This document shows, in pieces, positions 16,676 to 26,629 of a DNA stretch of 64,000 bases; the first letter of the stretch is position 1, and each line of letters starts with the position of its first letter. The stretch is taken from positions 1 through 64,000 of the forward strand of contig NZ_JBBPHP010000028.1 in NCBI RefSeq assembly GCF_038039535.1, in the 5' to 3' direction. Below the pieces are notes generated by a model that saw nothing but the letters and a program-made list of their open reading frames with translations, made no database searches and was not told the DNA's origin. Source of the stretch: Catalinimonas sp038039535. Its GTDB lineage: Bacteria; Bacteroidota; Bacteroidia; Cytophagales; Cyclobacteriaceae. The position numbers were made by a program, and so were the translations under genes.

Positions 16676-19600
16676 ATGAATCAAACCACATTTTCCGTAC
16701 CTCTACCCCGTACGCTTTACTGTTTATGTGTATTTTTCTTTTATATCATACATGCTAATGCACAAATAGCTGATGAGAGGTGTGGTACCGTTCCCTTTAA
16801 TGATCAGTTACAGTTAAAATCTGGCATACAGCCTGAAGAGAAAAAAAGCAGATTTGAGCGCTGGATTAATGCTCGCAAAGACGAAGGAATAAAAGAAGCG
16901 CTCAGAACGCTGGGAATGCAACAGGATGTGGAAGTTCTTCAGATCCCAGTGGTTGTGCATGTTATTCATCGTGGAGAAGCAGTGGGTGAGGGTACTAATA
17001 TTCCATTTGAACAAATAGAAGACCAGATCAGGATACTCAACGAAGACTTCAGAAGGCAAAATGCGGACACTGTTGCCACACTTCCTATCTTTGAACCGGT
17101 AGCCGCCGACGTAATGATTGAATTTGTACTGGCACGTCAGTCGCCCGATGGATTTGTTACCGACGGGGTTACCCGTACTGAAGGAAATCAGATATCATAT
17201 GGAATTAATAGTTCCGGTACATTAAGCGACTTAAGTTACTGGCCTGCGGAAGATTATTTCAATATCTGGGTAGTACCATTAAGAAATGGTTTTCTGGGTT
17301 ATGCCCAATTTCCAATTTCTGATCTTGAGGGTTTGGAGGAGGCTTCTAATAACAGGGAAACTGATGGTATTGTAATAGATTATCGTTATTTCGGTAGCAC
17401 AGGAAATGCTGTAAGTGGAAGTTTGGGGAGAACTACCACGCATGAGGTCGGGCATTTTCTCGGATTAAGACATATCTGGGGAGATGGAGATTGTAGTGCA
17501 GACGACTTTGTGGAAGACACTCCCTTACAATCATCTGAGTCTGATGGATGTCCGATTGACCCGGTAAGCTGCGGTAGTCCGGATATGTACCAGAATTACA
17601 TGGATTATACCGATGATGTGTGTATGAATCTTTTCACACAGAATCAAAAAGAGCGCATGCGTATTGTATTACTCAACAGCCCACGTCGTGCTTCCTTGCT
17701 TACCTCGTATGCACTTACACCTCCGCAAATGGCAGATAATGATGCAGGTATTGATCAGATCATTTCTCCTCGTCAGAGTGTGTGCTCAGGGCAACTTACT
17801 CCTTCGCTTGAAGTTTTCAATGCCGGTACCAACACTATCAACAGTATAAACGTGTTGCTTTATTTGCAGGGTAATTTTGTAACTGAATTACAAGCAAATA
17901 CTACTCTCAATACTGGCGAATCTACAATATTAGAATTTTCTCCTCTGGAACTTGGTCCGAGTGTAAATCCTTATGAAATCAGCTTCCAGATCTCCGGGGT
18001 AAATAATATGGAAGATGAAAACTCACTCAATGATATACGAAGTGTAAATTTTGTGGTGCCTCAATCCGCATCTCTACCATTGCATGAAGATTTTGAGGAA
18101 ATTAACGAGAACTCTATCCTCAATACTGGAATAATAAGAAATGATGATGAACTGACTACCTGGTCTCTTACTGAAGCTCCCGGTTTTGACGGACCAAACA
18201 ATCAGGCACTTTATTTAAATTATTATGATTATGACGCTGGAATTGGAGAAAGTGATTACCTGTATACTCCGGTCTATGACCTCAGTGGATTAAGAGAAGC
18301 CCAGCTTAGCTTTCGTTATGCCTATGCTCCCTATGAGGAAGATAATGAGGTCAAAGAAGATGGTCTGCTGGTCGGCATATCCATTGATTGCGGGGCTACA
18401 ATAGAAGAGGTGCTGTTTGAAGCTAACGGACTTGAATTAGCCACAGTATCCTCAACCAGTTCTCCATTCATACCGGATAGCCGTGCTGAGTGGAGAAATC
18501 TAAGCTTTTCATTAGATGAATATCTGGGACAAAGTAATGTACAACTGGTATTTATCGGTACTAATGACTACGGAAATAACCTTTATCTGGATGATATTCA
18601 TCTCACCATTGCTGAAGCCAATAGTTTAGACATTGCAATTTCAGAAATATCCTCCCCTGCTCTCTTGTCTTGCAATACTTCTCCCATTCCAACAATTGAA
18701 GTTCTTAATCAAGGTACATCTACCATAAACAGTTTTGAGGTAAGCTACCAGATTGATGAGCAGGCTCCCACCAGCTTCGTATATAATGCTTTCACCCTGA
18801 ACCCCGGAGAAAGTGAACAGTTTACCTTTGAGCAACCGGGTCTTAATGTCGGATTGCATACGCTTTCTGTAAATATTTCTAATCCCAACCTTGCTAGTGA
18901 TGAACAGCCATCCAATAACCAAATCAACTACGATTTTTATGTGGATGATAAAACAGATATTGTGCCCCTGGTGCAGGAATTTGATAACACCAACAGCTTG
19001 GCTGATGTCTTGGTTGGCGAATCTTCTAATGACGAGAATGCCTGGCAGGTAGTAAATCCAGATGGTGAGCGTAGCTGGAATCTGACAAACACAGAAGGCT
19101 TAGGCATCAATAATGTTTCTGCATTCATCAATCTGTATGAGTACCAAAATATAGGAACCCAGGATTTACTGGTAAGCCCTACACTTGATCTTTCATCAGT
19201 AAATGAGCTAAGTGTATTTTTTAAGATTTCATATGCTTTGCTGAGTGAATCATATGCTGATACACTCCGGCTGTTAGTATCTACTGATTGTGGGCAATCC
19301 TATCAAACCGTTTACGAGAGAGCTGGTGCTGACCTGGCGATTACTACCTCTACCGAAGCATGGGTTCCCCAACAGGAAGCTGACTGGCGACAGGAATTTG
19401 TTAACCTCTCTGATTTTGCAGGAATGACAGATGTGAGAGTAGCCTTTGAAGTAGTAAATGCCTACGGTAACAATCTTTATCTGGACGATATTGAGTTCTA
19501 CATTTCTGATGACGACCAGCCGGTTGCCCGTAAGCTGAATGAAAATTCTTATCGGGTATTTCCCAACCCATACAATTCAGTCAGTAGTGTGGAGAATGAT

Positions 19601-19813
19601 GGTTTATTGAAAGTAGCATTTAACCTCAGAGAGAGAGATGATGTAACGATACTTTTGATGGACAGTCAGGGCAAATTATTGAGTGACCGTCTTTTTCCCT
19701 TTACTTTGAATCAGACCTACGAATTTGACCTAAGCATGCTTCCCACCGGCATGTACATAGTTAAAGTTTTGAGTAACAGCATTAATACCACAAGTAAGGT
19801 ACTTAAACTGTAA
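16676..19813 (+). CDS. Secreted M43-type zinc metalloprotease with T9SS tail
   Basis: A 1045-residue pappalysin-like protease. After a signal peptide (N-A-Q near residue 30) and a propeptide comes the zinc site H-E-V-G-H-F-L-G-L-R-H (about 256-266), with the D-x-x-x-D-T-P-x-Q and M-D-Y-T blocks of M43 proteins. The rest holds two related arrays, each a CARDB-like module followed by a jelly-roll-like module; both arrays contain Y-G-N-N-L-Y-L-D-D-I. The last ~80 residues (Y-R-V-F-P-N-P ... L-P-T-G-M-Y-I-V-K-V) are a type A T9SS sorting domain. It should be secreted to the cell surface or medium. It is monocistronic, downstream of the Fe-S pair. Confidence 0.92.
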   Translation: MNQTTFSVPLPRTLYCLCVFFFYIIHANAQIADERCGTVPFNDQLQLKSGIQPEEKKSRFERWINARKDEGIKEALRTLGMQQDVEVLQIPVVVHVIHRGEAVGEGTNIPFEQIEDQIRILNEDFRRQNADTVATLPIFEPVAADVMIEFVLARQSPDGFVTDGVTRTEGNQISYGINSSGTLSDLSYWPAEDYFNIWVVPLRNGFLGYAQFPISDLEGLEEASNNRETDGIVIDYRYFGSTGNAVSGSLGRTTTHEVGHFLGLRHIWGDGDCSADDFVEDTPLQSSESDGCPIDPVSCGSPDMYQNYMDYTDDVCMNLFTQNQKERMRIVLLNSPRRASLLTSYALTPPQMADNDAGIDQIISPRQSVCSGQLTPSLEVFNAGTNTINSINVLLYLQGNFVTELQANTTLNTGESTILEFSPLELGPSVNPYEISFQISGVNNMEDENSLNDIRSVNFVVPQSASLPLHEDFEEINENSILNTGIIRNDDELTTWSLTEAPGFDGPNNQALYLNYYDYDAGIGESDYLYTPVYDLSGLREAQLSFRYAYAPYEEDNEVKEDGLLVGISIDCGATIEEVLFEANGLELATVSSTSSPFIPDSRAEWRNLSFSLDEYLGQSNVQLVFIGTNDYGNNLYLDDIHLTIAEANSLDIAISEISSPALLSCNTSPIPTIEVLNQGTSTINSFEVSYQIDEQAPTSFVYNAFTLNPGESEQFTFEQPGLNVGLHTLSVNISNPNLASDEQPSNNQINYDFYVDDKTDIVPLVQEFDNTNSLADVLVGESSNDENAWQVVNPDGERSWNLTNTEGLGINNVSAFINLYEYQNIGTQDLLVSPTLDLSSVNELSVFFKISYALLSESYADTLRLLVSTDCGQSYQTVYERAGADLAITTSTEAWVPQQEADWRQEFVNLSDFAGMTDVRVAFEVVNAYGNNLYLDDIEFYISDDDQPVARKLNENSYRVFPNPYNSVSSVENDGLLKVAFNLRERDDVTILLMDSQGKLLSDRLFPFTLNQTYEFDLSMLPTGMYIVKVLSNSINTTSKVLKL

Positions 19814-19996
19814 GCTTTAAGCATATTTACTTAGACTTTGACTGCAAATATTTTAGTATTTTTCGTAAAAATTTGTTAAAATATTACTGATAATTCAATT
19901 ATTACATTTATTAGCTATTTCAGATTAACTAATTATCAATTTACACGTTCTCACTTGTGGAATATGTAAATGTAATTAACCACTAATTCTTAGGAT

Positions 19997-21604
19997 TTGT
20001 ACCGTTTAGAAAGTAAGATCAATACTTCGTCTGAGGAATTTAAAAATCATCAGGAATCTTATCGTGAACTAATATCTGAATATCGGACTATTCTCCGATC
20101 CACCAGTCAGGGAGGCAGTGAAAGTGCCAGAGCCAAACATAAAAAACGAGGCAAACTACTGGCACGTGAACGCATCAATCTGCTGCTTGACCCAAACACT
20201 CCTTTTCTGGAACTTTCTCCAATGGCTGCCTATGGTCTTTATGATAATGAATTTCCTTCAGCAGGTGTAGTAGCCGGTATAGGAATCATTCATGGTAGAG
20301 AAGCTATCATCTCAGCAAACGATGCTACTGTAAAGGGCGGCACCTACATTCAGGAATCTATCAAAAAACACATACGTGCGCAGGAGATCGCCATGGAAAA
20401 CCATCTCCCCTGCGTATATCTGGTAGATTCCGGCGGAGTCTTCTTGCCTGATCAGGCCAATGTATTTCCCGACCGCTTTGATTTTGGCCGTTTCTTCTAC
20501 AATCAGGCAAGACTCTCAGCAGCGGGATTACCGCAAATTGCTGTAGTAATGGGTTCCAGTACAGCCGGAGGTGCCTACGTGCCTGCTATGTGCGATGAAG
20601 TCATTATTGTCAGAAATCAGGGGCATATTTTTCTCGGAGGACCACCTTTGGTAAAAGCTGCTACTGGTGAAGAAGTAAGTCCTGAAGAACTGGGAGGTGC
20701 CGAGGTGCACACCAGCATGTCAGGAGTAGCTGATCATATGGCTGAAAATGATGTGCATGCGATACAAATCTGCCGGAACATTTTTGAGACACTGCCCAAA
20801 GGCTATCGCCAGATCATTGAGAAACTGCCAAGTGAAGATCCTTACTACGACCCTCAAGAGCTGTACGGCATTGCGCCACTAAATTTCAAAAAGCCGGTGG
20901 ATGCCAGAGAAATTATCATGAGGATTGTTGATGGCAGTCGCTTTCATGAATTCAAAGCTAAATATGGCACTACCCTGGTTACAGGGTTTGCCCATGTACA
21001 TGGTTATCCGGTGGGTATTATTGCCAATAATGGAATTTTATTCTCCGACAGTTCACTGAAGGGGGCTCATTTTGTAGAGCTATGCTGCCACCGCAATATT
21101 CCACTGGTCTTTTTGCAAAATATTACTGGTTTTATGGTGGGTAAAGAGTATGAAAGGAACGGCATTGCCCGAGATGGTGCTAAAATGGTACATGCTGTAG
21201 CCAATGCTAATGTACCCAAGTATACCATCGTGTTTGGTGGTTCGTTTGGTGCGGGAAATTATGCGATGGCCGGAAGAGCCTATGATCCCCGGCTTTTGAT
21301 GATGTGGCCCAATGCACGTATTTCAGTGATGGGCGGTGAGCAGGCCGCCAATGTACTGGTTACGGTAAAAGAAGCGCAGTACAAGTCCAAAGGAAAAGAG
21401 TTTCCTGAAAAAGAATCCACTCAGCTCAGAGAAGAAATCATGGAGAAATATGAGCGTGAGGGTTCACCTTACTTCAGCACTGCCCGCCTTTGGGATGATG
21501 GAATTATTGACCCACTGGACACCAGAAAAGTGCTGGCGATGGGCATTGCTGCTTCGCTCAACAAAAAATATGAAGACACCAAGTTCGGCGTTTTCCGCAT
21601 GTAG
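19997..21604 (+). CDS. liuB: Methylcrotonyl-CoA carboxylase beta subunit
   Basis: A 535-residue carboxyltransferase of the acyl-CoA carboxylase family. It shows K-R-G-K-L-L-A-R-E-R-I at the start, V-D-S-G-G-V-F-L-P-D-Q-A-N-V-F-P-D, G-S-S-T-A-G-G-A-Y-V-P-A-M and G-S-F-G-A-G-N-Y-A-M-A-G-R. This pattern fits methylcrotonyl-CoA carboxylase rather than propionyl-CoA carboxylase. With the alpha subunit it carboxylates 3-methylcrotonyl-CoA in leucine breakdown. It starts at TTG 19997; no ATG exists before the conserved region. It is the first gene of a five-gene operon. Confidence 0.92.
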   Translation: MYRLESKINTSSEEFKNHQESYRELISEYRTILRSTSQGGSESARAKHKKRGKLLARERINLLLDPNTPFLELSPMAAYGLYDNEFPSAGVVAGIGIIHGREAIISANDATVKGGTYIQESIKKHIRAQEIAMENHLPCVYLVDSGGVFLPDQANVFPDRFDFGRFFYNQARLSAAGLPQIAVVMGSSTAGGAYVPAMCDEVIIVRNQGHIFLGGPPLVKAATGEEVSPEELGGAEVHTSMSGVADHMAENDVHAIQICRNIFETLPKGYRQIIEKLPSEDPYYDPQELYGIAPLNFKKPVDAREIIMRIVDGSRFHEFKAKYGTTLVTGFAHVHGYPVGIIANNGILFSDSSLKGAHFVELCCHRNIPLVFLQNITGFMVGKEYERNGIARDGAKMVHAVANANVPKYTIVFGGSFGAGNYAMAGRAYDPRLLMMWPNARISVMGGEQAANVLVTVKEAQYKSKGKEFPEKESTQLREEIMEKYEREGSPYFSTARLWDDGIIDPLDTRKVLAMGIAASLNKKYEDTKFGVFRM

Positions 21605-21622
21605 ATAAATCAAATCATTAAA

Positions 21623-22435
21623 ATGAATAAATACGATAACATAGAATTTGAAGTAAAAGATGGAATAGGAACTCTATGGCTCAATCGGCCGGAGGTGAGA
21701 AACGCATTTAACAATCACATGATTGCTGATATCATAGACTGTCTTGAATCAGTGGAACATGATCCTGAAATATTAGCCTTAGTGATCAGAGGTAGAGGTA
21801 AGGTATTTTGTGCAGGCGCAGATATTCACTGGATGAAAAGCTTCTCTAAACTTTCTTATGAGGAAGATTATCAGGAGAACATGCATCTGGCCCGCTGTTT
21901 TTATATGATTTATACTTTTAGCAAACCTACTATTGCCGTTGCCCACGGTGCTTCATTTGGTGGTGGCAATGGATTACTGGCAGCCTGTGATATTGCCTAT
22001 TGTGCTGCCAATACTACTTTTTCTTTTAGCGAAGTTAAAATCGGGATCATTCCCGCAACTATTTCTCCTTATGTGATCAAACGAACCGGAGAATTTAACG
22101 CACGAGAGCTGATGCTGAGTGGAAAACGCTTTACCTGTCGGGAGGCTTTTGATAAAGGTCTGGTCAACCATATTTATCCCGAAGAAGACATAGAAGAAGC
22201 ATTGCAAATACTATTCAATGAATTTAGAGCTAATTCCCCCCAGGCAATGGCCAGTACCAAAGAACTGATTTTTAACATTTGTAAGAGCAGTAACTTTAAC
22301 GAAACCATAGACTACACTGCCAGAATGATTGCCGATGCTCGTGCTTCTGAAGAGGGGCAGGAAGGTATGGCTGCTTTTTTAGAAAAACGGAAACCTTCCT
22401 GGATCAGGAAAAGGGAGAATGTCATCAGCAAATAA
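21623..22435 (+). CDS. Enoyl-CoA hydratase family, probable methylglutaconyl-CoA hydratase
   Basis: A 270-residue crotonase-fold enzyme. The CoA/oxyanion segments are visible: R-G-R-G-K-V-F-C-A-G-A-D-I-H-W-M and A-H-G-A-S-F-G-G-G-N-G-L-L-A-A-C-D. The A-D-I-x-W-M motif is common in methylglutaconyl-CoA hydratases. It lies between the two carboxylase subunit genes, so it most likely hydrates 3-methylglutaconyl-CoA to HMG-CoA. It is 18 bp after the beta-subunit gene. The specific substrate is inferred from context. Confidence 0.88.
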   Translation: MNKYDNIEFEVKDGIGTLWLNRPEVRNAFNNHMIADIIDCLESVEHDPEILALVIRGRGKVFCAGADIHWMKSFSKLSYEEDYQENMHLARCFYMIYTFSKPTIAVAHGASFGGGNGLLAACDIAYCAANTTFSFSEVKIGIIPATISPYVIKRTGEFNARELMLSGKRFTCREAFDKGLVNHIYPEEDIEEALQILFNEFRANSPQAMASTKELIFNICKSSNFNETIDYTARMIADARASEEGQEGMAAFLEKRKPSWIRKRENVISK

Positions 22436-22468
22436 TTTTCAGTTTGACAAATAAATTACTGTAGCATA

Positions 22469-24454
22469 ATGTTCAATAAAATTCTCATAGCCAATCGTGG
22501 GGAAATCGCGGTTCGTATTTGTCGCTCTGCCCATGCTTTGGGTATCCAGACCCTTGGAATCTATGCTGAAGATGACAAAGACTCTATGCATGCCAGACTG
22601 GCTACTGAAGCGGTTTCGTTGGGAGAGGGCAAGCTCAGCGATACCTACCTGAATATTGATAAAATTATTGACATTGCTCAGCAGTACACTTGTGATGCTA
22701 TTCATCCCGGTTATGGCTTTCTGTCAGAAAATCCAGTTTTTGTAAAAGCCTGTGAAGATGCAGGTATCGTTTTTATTGGTCCTTCATCTGAAGCGATTAA
22801 TCTGATGGGAAATAAAATTGCCGCCCGCAAATTTGCCAAAGATGCTAGTGTACCCATCACCGAGGGCTTTACAGGAAGTACTGACGAAATACTAGAGAAA
22901 GCCTCCTCCCTACCCTTTCCTCTGCTCATCAAAGCGGCAGCAGGTGGCGGAGGCAAAGGCATGCGCATAGTGCAGGAACCCTCTCTGTTGAAACAGGCAA
23001 TTGAATCCACAAGTAGGGAAGCCAAGTCTTATTTTGGTGATGAATCAGTGTATGTAGAGCAATTCTTAGATGAACCTCGCCACATAGAAGTACAGATTCT
23101 GGGTGATCAGAAGGGCAATCTGGTGCATCTGTTTGAAAGAGAATGTTCACTACAGAGACGTTATCAAAAGATTATTGAAGAAGCCCCCTCTCCCAGTTTG
23201 GATGCACAAACTAGAAAAGCCATTTGTGAATCGGCTGTTCAGCTTGCCAAAGCCATACCTTACACCAATGCAGGAACTATTGAGTTTTTGCTGGACAAAA
23301 ATCAGCAGTTTTACTTTCTGGAGATGAATACCCGCATACAGGTAGAGCATCCCATTACCGAGATGACTACCGGTGTAGATCTGGTGGCTGAACAAATCAG
23401 GATTGCTGCCGGACAAGCTTTGAGCTTTGCACAGGAAGATATTCAACAAAAAGGGCATGCCATAGAATGTAGAATTTACGCGGAAAGCCCGGAAAATAAC
23501 TTTCTACCTTCCCCCGGTGATATTACTTACTTCTCTCCACCACATGCTGCTCAATATCGCCTGGACACTTTTCTGCAAGGTCCGGCCCGAATTCAGAGTA
23601 GCTATGACCCCATGATCGCTAAACTTGTAGTTTATGGCAAAGACCGTGAGCAGGCAAGAAAAGGCAGTATGTCGGCACTAAAGAATTTTGCCATTCACGG
23701 TATTGATACCAACATCCACTATTTGTTGCACCTTTTGCAATCAGAAGACTTTCAACAGAATCAGATTTCTACCAAGTATTGCGATCAGGAAACACCCATG
23801 CTACTGAATGAAATGCAGACTCAGAAAAAGGATTTTCCACTTTTGCCCGTCATCGCTGCCGGTTTAGCTTTTGACCTAAATGCTCAAAATGAAACTAATC
23901 TTAAAGCATATAGCCTCTGGCATGAAATAGGGTATTGGCGACATTTACCTGCAATTCATTTGACTATTGAAGATGAAGAAAAGGATGTAGAATTATGGAA
24001 AATCAGAGGTGGAGAATATGAGCTTTTGTATAATAATAAATCTGAAGCACTTCAAATTTTGCACAAAGAAGACGGAAAAATTGTTTATCAATTGAATGAA
24101 ACTCAGCATACCGCCTATGTTTCTTTAAAAGAAGATCAAAGCTTACAGATTTCGCTGGAAGGTATGCTTTTCCATATGCGACGTTATGATAAATTAGCGA
24201 ATAGCGAGTTGATTATTGAAGAAGGTGGAATAGACGGTGCTGCGGATAAGCTTTCTTCTCCTATGCCTGGAAAAGTCATTCAAATGAATGTCAAAACCGG
24301 TGACAAAGTAAAAAAAGGAGATGTGCTGCTAATCGTTGAAGCCATGAAGATGGAAAACAGCATCATAGCTCCTCACGATGCCACTGTGGAAGAAGTGTAT
24401 GTAGACCTGGATGCTATGGTGGATCGCAATATGCCACTGCTAAAACTTTCTTAG
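22469..24454 (+). CDS. liuD: Methylcrotonyl-CoA carboxylase alpha subunit (biotin carboxylase)
   Basis: A 661-residue biotin-dependent subunit. The biotin carboxylase part opens with K-I-L-I-A-N-R-G-E-I-A-V-R-I, then has the glycine-rich ATP loop (A-A-A-G-G-G-G-K-G-M-R) and E-M-N-T-R-I-Q-V-E-H. A linker/BT domain follows. The C-terminal biotinyl domain carries E-A-M-K-M-E, with the biotinylated Lys near residue 627. It pairs with the beta subunit encoded two genes upstream. It starts 33 bp after the hydratase gene. Confidence 0.93.
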   Translation: MFNKILIANRGEIAVRICRSAHALGIQTLGIYAEDDKDSMHARLATEAVSLGEGKLSDTYLNIDKIIDIAQQYTCDAIHPGYGFLSENPVFVKACEDAGIVFIGPSSEAINLMGNKIAARKFAKDASVPITEGFTGSTDEILEKASSLPFPLLIKAAAGGGGKGMRIVQEPSLLKQAIESTSREAKSYFGDESVYVEQFLDEPRHIEVQILGDQKGNLVHLFERECSLQRRYQKIIEEAPSPSLDAQTRKAICESAVQLAKAIPYTNAGTIEFLLDKNQQFYFLEMNTRIQVEHPITEMTTGVDLVAEQIRIAAGQALSFAQEDIQQKGHAIECRIYAESPENNFLPSPGDITYFSPPHAAQYRLDTFLQGPARIQSSYDPMIAKLVVYGKDREQARKGSMSALKNFAIHGIDTNIHYLLHLLQSEDFQQNQISTKYCDQETPMLLNEMQTQKKDFPLLPVIAAGLAFDLNAQNETNLKAYSLWHEIGYWRHLPAIHLTIEDEEKDVELWKIRGGEYELLYNNKSEALQILHKEDGKIVYQLNETQHTAYVSLKEDQSLQISLEGMLFHMRRYDKLANSELIIEEGGIDGAADKLSSPMPGKVIQMNVKTGDKVKKGDVLLIVEAMKMENSIIAPHDATVEEVYVDLDAMVDRNMPLLKLS

Positions 24455-24497
24455 CAGGATTAAGATTTTAATGAAGTAAAGCAAACAACATAAACCC

Positions 24498-25637
24498 ATG
24501 TATATTACAGAGCAACACGAATTGGTGCGAAATTCCGTGAGGGATTTTGCAGAAACGGTGATTAAGCCTGTTGCCCGAGAACTGGATAAACAGGAAAAAT
24601 TTTCATTAGAGCTTACAAAACAAATGGCCGATATGGGCCTTTGTGGCATGACTATTTCTGAGGAATTTGGTGGACAGGGAATGGATAACCTTTCTTATAT
24701 CATTGCTGTGGAAGAACTGGCCCGTATTGATGGATCTCAGGCAGCAACTATTGCTGCTCATAATTCATTAGGCGTTGGACCTTTGGATAACTTTGGTACA
24801 CAGCAGCAAAAAGAAAAGTACTTGCCTGCCCTTTGTAGCGGAGAAGCACTGTGGGCTTTTGGACTTACCGAGCCTGAGGCAGGTTCCGACTCACGAGGCA
24901 GTAAAACTACTGCCAAGCTACAGGATGGGAAATGGATCATCAATGGTTCCAAGATATTTATTACCAATGGAGCCACTGAAATCACTGCTGGAGCTACCGT
25001 TCAGGCGGTTTCCGGTGAAAAAGACGGAGAAAAAGAATTTTCAACCATTATTGTAGAAAGCGGCACGCCCGGCTTTGAAGCCAGTGAAATGCATGACAAA
25101 TTTTGCTGGAGAGCTTCCAATACTTCCCAGCTCTTTTTTGACAACTGTGAAGTTCCTGAAGCTAACCTGCTGGGTGAAAGAGGACAAGGCTCTAAAATTA
25201 TGCTCAAAACTTTGGACAGCGGACGCTTATCCATTGCTGCTATGGGATTAGGACTTGCTCAGGGCGCTTATGAGATGGCGCTGGCTTATGCCAAAGAACG
25301 CCAGCAGTTTGGGCAGCCTATCAGTAAATTTCAGGCTATTGCTTTCAAACTTGCTGATATGGCGACTAAAATAGAACTGGCCAGAAACCTGCTTTATAAA
25401 GCCTGCTGGCTCAAAGACAATGATAAACCTTTTGGCAAAGAAGCTGCCATGTCTAAACTTTACTGCTCAGAGATTGCCAAAGAAGTCGCGGATGATGCAG
25501 TTCAAATTCACGGAGGTTATGGCCTGATGCAAGAATATGACATTGAGCGTTTTTATCGCGATCAGCGTATTCTTCAGATTGGTGAAGGTACTTCGGAAAT
25601 CCAGCGTATGGTCATTTCCCGGCATATTGGTTGTTAA
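24498..25637 (+). CDS. Acyl-CoA dehydrogenase, probable isovaleryl/short branched-chain
   Basis: A 379-residue FAD-dependent acyl-CoA dehydrogenase. Typical blocks are G-L-T-E-P-E-A-G-S-D, R-Q-Q-F-G-Q-P-I, and Q-I-H-G-G-Y-G-L-M-Q-E-Y. The likely catalytic Glu363 sits in I-G-E-G-T-S-E-I-Q, the position used by short-chain acyl-CoA dehydrogenases rather than that of isovaleryl-CoA dehydrogenase. Operon position suggests it supplies methylcrotonyl-CoA from isovaleryl-CoA, but a short-chain or 2-methyl-branched substrate is possible. Length and ends are normal. Confidence 0.9.
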   Translation: MYITEQHELVRNSVRDFAETVIKPVARELDKQEKFSLELTKQMADMGLCGMTISEEFGGQGMDNLSYIIAVEELARIDGSQAATIAAHNSLGVGPLDNFGTQQQKEKYLPALCSGEALWAFGLTEPEAGSDSRGSKTTAKLQDGKWIINGSKIFITNGATEITAGATVQAVSGEKDGEKEFSTIIVESGTPGFEASEMHDKFCWRASNTSQLFFDNCEVPEANLLGERGQGSKIMLKTLDSGRLSIAAMGLGLAQGAYEMALAYAKERQQFGQPISKFQAIAFKLADMATKIELARNLLYKACWLKDNDKPFGKEAAMSKLYCSEIAKEVADDAVQIHGGYGLMQEYDIERFYRDQRILQIGEGTSEIQRMVISRHIGC

Positions 25638-25648
25638 AATTATTGCGT

Positions 25649-26512
25649 ATGACTCTTCAAAAAGCTGTCAAAATCACAGAATGTCCTAGGGACGCGATGC
25701 AGGGCATCAAGACCTTTATACCTACTGAAGACAAAGTGAAGTACATGAATGCTTTGCTGAAAGTAGGTTTTGATACCCTGGATTTTGGCAGTTTTGTTTC
25801 TCCCAAGGCAGTACCTCAGATGAGAGACACAGAAGAAGTGTTAAATAAAATTGATCTCAGCACTACAAAAACCAAATTATTAGCCATCGTTGGAAATATG
25901 CGGGGAGCAAATGAAGCCTGCAAGCATGAGGCTATTCATTATGTGGGTTTTCCTTTTTCTTTCTCTCCTACCTTCCTGTCAAGAAATATCAATAGCACGG
26001 TAGAACAGTCTTTTACAATGACCAAGGAAATGCTGGAGGTTTGTAAGCAAAACAACAAACACTTAAGAGTTTACATTTCCATGGCTTTCGGCAACCCTTA
26101 TGGAGATGAGTGGAATACTGAATTATTACTTCACTGGATTGATAAGCTGCACTGGTCAGGCATACGTCATTTAGCCCTCGCGGATACCACGGGTATGGGC
26201 AACGCTTCCACCATAGCGGATGTTTTTCAAACCATTATTCCCAATTATGCTGAAGTTAATTTTGGCTTACATCTGCACACCACATCTGTTGACTGGTACA
26301 AAAAAATAGATGCTGCGTACCAGAACGGATGCTTTTACTTTGACGGAGTGCTCAATGGGTTAGGTGGCTGCCCGATGGCCGGCCCTGAGTTGGTAGGAAA
26401 TATCAAAACTGCTGACCTGCTTTCTTATTTTGAGGAGCAGCATGCCCAAACTGGGATTGATCATGATGCTTTTCAGCATGCACAGCAGATAGCTGATCAA
26501 ATTATGTCCTAA
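25649..26512 (+). CDS. Hydroxymethylglutaryl-CoA lyase
   Basis: A 287-residue TIM-barrel lyase of the DRE-TIM/HMGL family, which splits HMG-CoA to acetoacetate and acetyl-CoA. It shows E-C-P-R-D-A-M-Q-G at the N-terminus (catalytic Arg), A-D-T-T-G-M-G-N, L-H-L-H-T-T, and the G-L-G-G-C-P-M-A-G-P-E-L loop with its Cys. That loop differs from the usual G-G-C-P-Y-A-x-G. I start it at ATG 25649; an upstream TTG would overlap the dehydrogenase stop. It is the last gene of the leucine operon. Confidence 0.9.
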   Translation: MTLQKAVKITECPRDAMQGIKTFIPTEDKVKYMNALLKVGFDTLDFGSFVSPKAVPQMRDTEEVLNKIDLSTTKTKLLAIVGNMRGANEACKHEAIHYVGFPFSFSPTFLSRNINSTVEQSFTMTKEMLEVCKQNNKHLRVYISMAFGNPYGDEWNTELLLHWIDKLHWSGIRHLALADTTGMGNASTIADVFQTIIPNYAEVNFGLHLHTTSVDWYKKIDAAYQNGCFYFDGVLNGLGGCPMAGPELVGNIKTADLLSYFEEQHAQTGIDHDAFQHAQQIADQIMS

Positions 26513-26629
26513 AAGCAATCAATATTTTTTAGATTACCTTACATCTATACTCAGAAAAAACTTTGTATAAGAATATGGTAACTTTTTTGCTGTAATTCAA
26601 AAGGTGTAAATTGCCGCAAAAACCACAAG

